Assembly (NCBI RefSeq): GCF_900246225.1
Contig: NC_039312.1
Location: 33,303,768 to 33,367,767 of the forward strand
Direction: 5' to 3'
From: Astatotilapia calliptera
Lineage: Eukaryota; Chordata; Actinopteri; Cichliformes; Cichlidae
Length of the DNA stretch: 64,000 nt
Made by a program: the position numbers and the translations under genes. The notes under the pieces were generated by a model. That model made no database searches, was not told where the DNA came from, and worked only from the letters and a program-made list of their open reading frames with translations. Positions 44,890 to 64,000 of the stretch are shown piece by piece; the first letter of the stretch is position 1, and every line of letters begins with the position of its first letter.

Positions 44890-46330
44890 ACAGGGTGCTG
44901 GTGGAAACTGTGCTACTGTTGGCCAAAAAGGGGGAGGGATATGAGGAGGCAGTGAGAAAGCAGAAAAGGAAGAAATGCGTTGATTAGAGGAGGGAATTAA
45001 AATGTAGGAACCATGACTGCCATAGTGAGAGAGATTACTAATAAAATGGAATGTGGGGCAGGTATGGTGTTAAGGAAGGAAATGTGGACGAACAGTCAGT
45101 GGTGGAGTTTGCTAAAAGAATGGAAATGGCTGTGGTAAACACATATTTCAAGAAGAGGAAGGAACATAGAGTAACATGTAAGAGTGAAGAAAGGTAATCA
45201 CAGCTGGGACTACCTACTATGCAGAAGGTGCAATCTGAAAAAGATTGCAAGGTGGTGTCAGGGGAGAGTGTAGCTATGCACCATCACATGGTAGGCTGTA
45301 GGATGGCTTTTGAAATAAAGACGAGGAAGCGAATGAAGCAATAAGCAAGGATACAATGTTTTTAAGTTGAAGAGAGATGAATGTTGTTCAAATTTCAGGG
45401 AGGAATTGAGACAAGCTTTAGGTGTTAGGCAAGTGTTACCAGATGACTGAGAAAGTACACCTGCCCACAAGGTATTTGGTGCATCCTCTGGACAAAGGAA
45501 AGAAGACAAGGTGACTTGGTGATGGAATGATGAAGTACAAGAAAGTATTCAAAGGAAGAAGTAAGAAATTTAAAAAGTGGTATAGTCAGGGAGAAGAAGA
45601 AAGTAGACAGGATTACTGGGACACCAGGCATATAGCAAAAAAGAGAAAGGTGGTATATGTGACACTGGCCACTATGTATCAATTGGCTAGACAGACGGAG
45701 AGATTGAGTTGGAAAGGATGTTAGAGTGATTAAGGATAGATATGGAAATGTACGAGCAAGTGAGGAGAGTGTGCTGAGAATGGGGAAGGAATACCTCGAG
45801 GAGCTCATCAATGAAAAAAAATGACAGCACAAGGAGGACGTGTGGAGGACACTCACTGAATAAGGAAATGCAGACGATAAGTAAGGAGGAAGTGAGGACG
45901 GCTCTGAAGCAGCTATGACATACCTGTGCAGGTATGGGGATGCCTAGGCGAGAGCGGTGGATGTTTTAACCAGGTTGGTTAATACAATCATGGATTGTGA
46001 TTGGATTGGATAATTGAGAACTGGATTTTCAAGAATGAGTGTGACGTGCAGAGCTGTAGTAACTATACAGGGATAAAGTTAATGAGCCGTACCATGACGA
46101 TGTGCGAAAGAGTTGTTGAGTTAGAAAGATGAAGCTGGGATGGTTTGGAAATGTGCAGAGGAGAGACAGTGGATATATTGGATGAAGGATGTGGAACTTG
46201 GAGCCGTCAGGCAGGAGGAAAAAAGAGAAAGAAAGGTTTCATTGATGTAGTGAAGCAGCAAAAGCAGAAGGCTGCTGTGATAGAGACTCCCTAAAGGGAC
46301 CAGCTGAAAGAGGAAAAAGAAAATCTGTTA
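44890..46330 (+). mobile_element. RTE-clade non-LTR retrotransposon (LINE), decayed, internal deletion
   Basis: Plus-strand frames recall the RTE/Rex3-type polyprotein of fish. The endonuclease C-terminal part is near 45,090-45,260 (NTYFKK, then a CRRCNL-like block). From 45,480 the stretch reads SSGQRKEDKVTW, a stop, then WNDEVQESIQRK. A block like NKEMQTISKEEVRTALKQL follows at about 45,860. The 3' tail has KLGWFGNVQRRDSGY at about 46,130, an ESGRRKKER-like stretch, and ends CCTAAAGGGACCAGCTGAAAG. Most of the reverse-transcriptase core between about 45,930 and 46,100 is missing. In-frame stops show it is inactive. The antisense 143-residue frame here is an artefact. Confidence 0.8.
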
Positions 46331-48730
46331 AGCCCTTTAATGACTTTCTTATTGTCTGCTTTTATGTCCCCCCAACTATAGTATTTTGTTCAGTCGCATC
46401 AGTCTCATTGTGGCGTCATCTGTAGCTAAAAGCTCTAAACACCTAAATGACAACACGAGGGATAAGTGACGATCAAAGCAGTTAGCATCTAAAGAGCTAG
46501 ACATTTCCCTGAGGAGGTACTTTAAGCTACATGATAATTAAATATACTGGACTAAAATTGTAAAAAAAAAAAAAGTTAAAGAAAAACAACCAAAATTAAA
46601 GCTAACATTGTTTTATACATAACTTGATCTAATAAGGCGGTAATACAGTAGGGCTGTCTTGTATCTAATCATGAGTTACATGTTCATTTTTACTTGTTCG
46701 GCTGCTATGTCACTACAAAAAAGCTTTGACTTTTGTAACCTGTATTTTCACGGAGCTCGACAAATGCAGCTGAAAATCTCAACCACCGGTGTATGCTGTG
46801 TAAATGGTTTATGAGAACAAGACAAAGTCAAAGTTCATTTTTACTTTCATTAATTTCCTCACTTGTTCTGTCTTTCTGTGATTTATATCTGCATGCATGA
46901 AAAGGGCCAGGCCTGAAACTCTTTACTGAGCACACCCTCCGGACACTTGATATACCGTGTAGAGCAATGCATCTCCAAAACTAATATTGTAATAAATTGG
47001 ATCTGTGTCTACGTGTGTGGCCCAACAGTGGACTGTTTGTGAAGATGTCCCAAAAGCAATACCTCCATTTCCAGAATCAACAGACCCCAATTTAGCATTC
47101 CCAGATCCCCTGAAATGAAACTTTCATTTTTTTCCCCACAACCATCATCTCCGGCAAAGCATTGCGAGGGAATTGGATCTGTCTCAGCACAACCCCTCTC
47201 CACTCAGATCTCATCAAGCGTGGGTTGGAGTCACCCCTCTCCCACGGAAATTGCTCTGAACGGCAGGAAAATGTACATCATTGAGGTGCCGACCAAAAAC
47301 GGCTTCGCTCCCCTTCTCACACAGACAGCAGCCCCCCACTCAGCATTCGTCTTATAAATCCTTAAAAAGGGCCCTGACTCCAATGTATGGCAACACCATC
47401 AATATTGATGTGGGAGAAAGTTCTTCCAAAGCCGCCTCAGTCACAGAACATTAATATTGATAGTGTTGTGCACCAGCCCGGACGCTCGGTGTGACTCTAA
47501 AATGGTAATGGCATCTGGACCGAGGGTTAGAGGCCAATATCGTTGCTGAATATGGACATAGCTGTTTAGCTGCAAGCAGGACAGGAGGCCATGCCAATCA
47601 CTGCGTCCTCTTCGTCAGCCTGACCAACCCAAGAAAGCTATGTCGGGGTTGCTGACAAACTTTGACTTTTACTTCATTTGATTTTATTCTTCCAGCGAAC
47701 TTTCACATCGTGGACAGGCCCTGTGGGCTTACAGATGTTTTTTCATAAGGGGGATTCAATTAAGGTGTTGCATTATGGCACAGGCATTGACTGTGTCAGT
47801 GATTAATTTACCTTTTTTCTCTTGTGGAGTGCTTCTAAAGCACACATGTTACTATGCACATGGAGTGTTTAAAAGGAAACCAGTGCAAAGGTACTAATGG
47901 GCAGTTGAGGCTGGGTGTAAAACTGAATTAAGTGTCACAGAGACCAACATACGATAGAATAGCTTCATATTGTCATTGTACATGTACAGTAAAACAGTGG
48001 GTGCTTCAGACTAGCTGTGCAGGAAATTTAGATTTAAAGCATTAAAATCAGCCTAGTATAAAAACGGTTTTCGGTTTTATGGATAGTTTCATCCTTCATA
48101 ACAACTGCACAGTAGTTACATTTTTATATCATTTTATTTTTTACACTAGACTGTACCCGTTATCCTTGTATGCGCTGGCTGTCCGCTAGGTCGTACCTTT
48201 TCTAATCCAGTTCCAGCTCCAAGCTGTTACTCCATTCATTAAAGCTGCTGTCCCTAAAATAATCCGGGGTCACTGTCGGCCTCCCTGGCTTTTTATTAGA
48301 ACTTCATGTGCAGCACGTCTTTAAGCTCAGTTTTTAAAACCATATGATGCAACTGCAGCTTGAACACTCACAGTTTGCCACCAAATATTTGAAAAGTTCA
48401 AAAAAGCTAAGTGTGATTTCAATGCGTACATGAAGCTCAGGTAGGATCAGGAATTTTTCATATGAATCATTCAAACCACACAGCAGCATATTATTGACTA
48501 ACCTTATGTTAAGGATGAATCACTTCAGATGTTCTCGTGTCTGAAGTTTGGTCCATTTTCAGAAATAAAAGAAATTTGAACCCAAAAACTACTACTAATG
48601 AACTAATACTAATAAAATGCTAATAACTACTAATGACATAAGACTCAAGACGCTGGCTGAAGTCATTGAACTGGACTGCTCCAATCTCTCTTTGGTGTTT
48701 TTACATAATTATTTGACAAATAGTAAGACT
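46331..48730. other. Intergenic DNA
   Basis: No gene. Two repeat-free stretches, 46,900-47,640 and 47,690-47,880, are less AT-rich and could be regulatory. I see no specific motif cluster that proves it. Confidence 0.4.
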
Positions 48731-48890
48731 AAGGGCAGCACAGTGGCATGGTGACTACCACTGTTACCTCACACCAAGAAGGTCCTGAGTTCGACTTTAC
48801 CATCTCAGCAGGGCCTTTCTGTGTGGAGTTTGCGTGGGTTCTCTCTGGGTACTTTAACTTCCTCCCAAGTATTTGATTAGTCTGTTACCT
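48731..48890 (+). mobile_element. tRNA-like SINE or related dispersed fish repeat
   Basis: GGGCAGCACAGTGGCATGGT, then CACTGTTACCTCACACCAAG, AAGGTCCTGAGTTCGACTTT (B-box-like GAGTTCGA) and GCCTTTCTGTGTGGAGTTTG. I recognise this ordered set of blocks as a very abundant fish repeat. Diverged, and flanks are not resolved. Confidence 0.65.
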
Positions 48891-61599
<12,709 letters not shown>

Positions 61600-61600
<1 letters not shown>

Positions 61601-61860
61601 GAATTAACCTAGAGGCGTATCAGCTGCGCTGGCCCTTTTCTCCTACAGCCCGTCCTATTAACTGAGTGAGCTGCACGGTGAGGGTCACACTTAAGTAACC
61701 TTATCTTGTAATTGGGTTCAAGGTTAAGTGACCCTGGAGCATGGAGGTCTGGGGGTTAAGGTCACAATGTCAGGCAGAAGGGGGAACTTTTAATCACTGA
61801 TGGGGCTCCAAATCAAGACCCGGGCTTCTGCTATCTGGGTAAGCCTGACCTGCCACCCCC
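61600..61860. promoter_or_regulatory. Candidate regulatory stretch
   Basis: Base-balanced, repeat-free sequence with several AGGTCA-like half-sites (AAGGTTAAGTGACCC at about 61,721, GGGTTAAGGTCA at about 61,752) and GCTGCGCTGG. No coding frame. Function is inference from texture only. Confidence 0.25.
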
Positions 61861-62679
61861 GTCCCCTCAAGCCTCACCCTCACTCACCCATGTCCCACAC
61901 AAAGATGTCCATGCACACTGGAACAGGATGGAGTTTAGGGGGGTCGCACAGAGCAGTTGCCAGGCAACCCATATTTAAACCAAGGTCTCACAAGCTTTTA
62001 ACCTTAGCGCAAATCGATATAGACAGCAATTGGTCTAATATTCATCGAGCAGATGGGAAAATTAGGTGCAAGTCTGCCTGCAGGAGAGGAGACATGCTGT
62101 CCACCCAACGGTCACTGCATCGTTCAGTATACTCAAACTGAATGTTTCTGCAGCGAAAGAAAAGTTTAGAAAGGATGACAGCATGAAGAAGATGTGACAT
62201 GCTTTTTACTAACGTGGCATCTCATCGGGTTATTTTCTTTTTCTCCTAAATTGTCTTTCTTTTCATCATGCATATGACTTTTCTTACATCGCCCCTTGTT
62301 TCTCCCTCTTCTCTGCTGTTACAGCCTCATTCATTTTGTATTTCAGCTTTCCTGTTGAGATTCTATGAGATATCCAAGTTGTTCTTTTTTTCTCTAGGTG
62401 AAATTTTGCTTTTTCACAAAAATTCAGAAAGGATTAGCAATAAATCTGAGACTAATTAATATCTAAAACCCCCCTCATTTTTACGTGTTTTAGTTTTCGG
62501 TTCATTCTGCAAAATTGCTTTGTGAGTATCAGTCAACTGCTCTCTATACAACATTTCACAGCTGTCTTTAAATTTTTCTCAACCACACACTCGTCCCTCC
62601 TTCCCTCCCATACCTCTCACTCCCTGTCTTTTAAAAAAGGAGATGGATGACCACTGGTGGAGGGGTTCATGCAGCGTGA

Positions 62680-63260
62680 CCCACAGACCTATCCATTGCC
62701 AAGGGCGAGGAAATCGCCCAGATTAAAGAGCTTGTAAATAATGGCCCATAAACATCTGCCTGTTAGTTTGGCCAATCCATCTCCGTCTCCCATCTGGTCC
62801 TCTCTTTCTCTCACACTCACACTCTCTTTTGATTTCCTCACTGTGAATGGTCCACAGGGCAAATGCATCATCAGACCAAAGTCAGTCATATTCCAGTACA
62901 AACAAACACTGAGACTGACCCTGGGGTCAGGTACAGTTCACATCCCCACCAGTCGATGCACCCGTGACTCAGCCCAAAGATAACAACACAGAGGATTAGC
63001 TTTGTTTTCTTTCCTTGGATTTCCTGTGTATGTTGTTTTGTTAGAATAGCTCATATGGTAAACGTGGATGCATGCATGTATTTATGTGCAACTAATTATT
63101 ACTGCATGATTACAGTTATTTTTTTAGTCCGCCCTACTCTTTGCCAAACCTTGACTGGAGGCCTTGTTAACAGGGTTTCATTAGAACCCCACCCTAATTA
63201 GTAATTAGGTATTGTTAATGTCTGGATCCCAACATCTGCCTCAAGGACTGACCACTTCAC
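62680..63260. promoter_or_regulatory. Candidate conserved non-coding stretch with homeodomain palindrome
   Basis: Two repeat-free patches: 62,690-62,770 (GCCAAGGGCGAGGAAATCGC, then CTTGTAAATAATGGCCCATA) and 63,160-63,260. The second contains a 17-bp palindrome CCTAATTA-G-TAATTAGG (63193-63209), two inverted TAATTA cores. No coding frame. The remaining DNA to 64,000 shows nothing I can support. Confidence 0.35.
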
Positions 63261-64000
63261 TCTCAGTTCACGATGCAATCTGGCTCGAGCTGTGTGAATA
63301 AATCCCCAGCACAGATATTAACTACCTCAGATGTGGCCCAACTGCAGGTGGCAAATTAGACCAAACAAAGGGCAGATTGCCCACAGACTGAGGCTGCGTT
63401 CCAGCCGAAAACCCAGTAAATGCTTTGCCTTTTCTGTTGCATACAAGTTCTGAACAGTTTCCCAGCTGATTCAAACATTGTGTTTTGTATTTTTGTTCAG
63501 CAGGGACTATGTCAAAACAGGCACAAAACACCAACAGCTATTTGAATTTTTTGTCCAGTCTTTATTGGGCGGGTAAACAGCTCCCTGTGGTACGTGTATG
63601 CTAACAGCAGTTGCAAAGGCCATTGATGCTTTAACAAATAAGTCAGCGAGGCTCGCATTATACTGAGCATTTGATTTTGTTCACAGATGTGCCAGTGGGT
63701 CTGTGGGGTTGTACTCAAGCACACCACTGACCTAAACGCCAAGGCAATGCTTGGATGTTACAACAATGACAATGATAACATGCTAATCTTTAGCAGGTGT
63801 TACATATTTTGGTTTATGGTTTTCTAACATCTGCTGTCTAACACGTAACACAGTATAACTGAGGGCGATTGCAGTTGATGGCATTCATTTTGCAGGTGTT
63901 TGTGGATCATAAACCAATGTGGGCAACATGAATGTCTGCTCCAAAGTTCACACTAATCCTAACAGATCATTGTAACACAATGCTGCAAACACACGGGTGT

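Noticed and set aside
45425..45856. 143-residue minus-strand ORF
   Set aside because: Antisense to the RTE LINE, whose plus-strand blocks explain the sequence.

Overview
The window is teleost (probably percomorph) nuclear DNA. It has vertebrate GT-AG splicing and long AT-rich non-coding stretches. It also has many dinucleotide and tetranucleotide microsatellites and fish-type repeats: Tc1, hAT, RTE LINE, and tRNA-like SINEs. The one intact gene is recognisable as nr2f5, the COUP-TF family orphan nuclear receptor of fish. The species cannot be fixed from the sequence.

Layout. At the left end (566-1123, minus) lies a two-exon THAP zinc-finger gene remnant with a one-base frameshift in a C run. 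It is followed by a decayed Tc1 transposon (about 1.6-2.75 kb). From 2.8 to 13.6 kb there is no gene, only microsatellites, a tRNA-like SINE, an hAT-type MITE, a perfect DR1 nuclear-receptor half-site pair and two stretches that look like regulatory DNA. At 13.63-13.93 kb is a promoter-like block: four CCAAT boxes, two perfect CArG boxes 19 bp apart, and a CTCF-like motif.

nr2f5 occupies 14,789-36,474 (plus) in four coding exons totalling 404 codons, with introns of 14.6, 2.2 and 3.6 kb. Exon 1 carries the N-terminus and the two-zinc-finger DNA-binding domain. Exons 2-4 carry the hinge and ligand-binding domain, including the AF-2 helix. A (CT)24(GT)31 tract begins 13 bp beyond the exon 1 donor. 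Intron 1 holds two hAT elements with perfect 8-bp target duplications, and one of these contains a second, nested hAT MITE. The 3' UTR runs at least to a poly(A) signal at 37,408.

From 37.5 kb to the end I find no gene. This part holds a second Tc1 relic, an RTE-clade LINE with an internal deletion, a SINE-like repeat, long CA tracts, a perfect 22-bp palindrome, and scattered stretches with dense homeodomain-type sites. A developmental transcription factor isolated in a gene-poor region with candidate enhancers fits what is known of COUP-TF loci.

I found no previously undescribed system. The points most worth checking are the CArG/CCAAT/CTCF promoter, the DR1 sites (possible autoregulation), the microsatellite at the splice donor, and the nested transposons.
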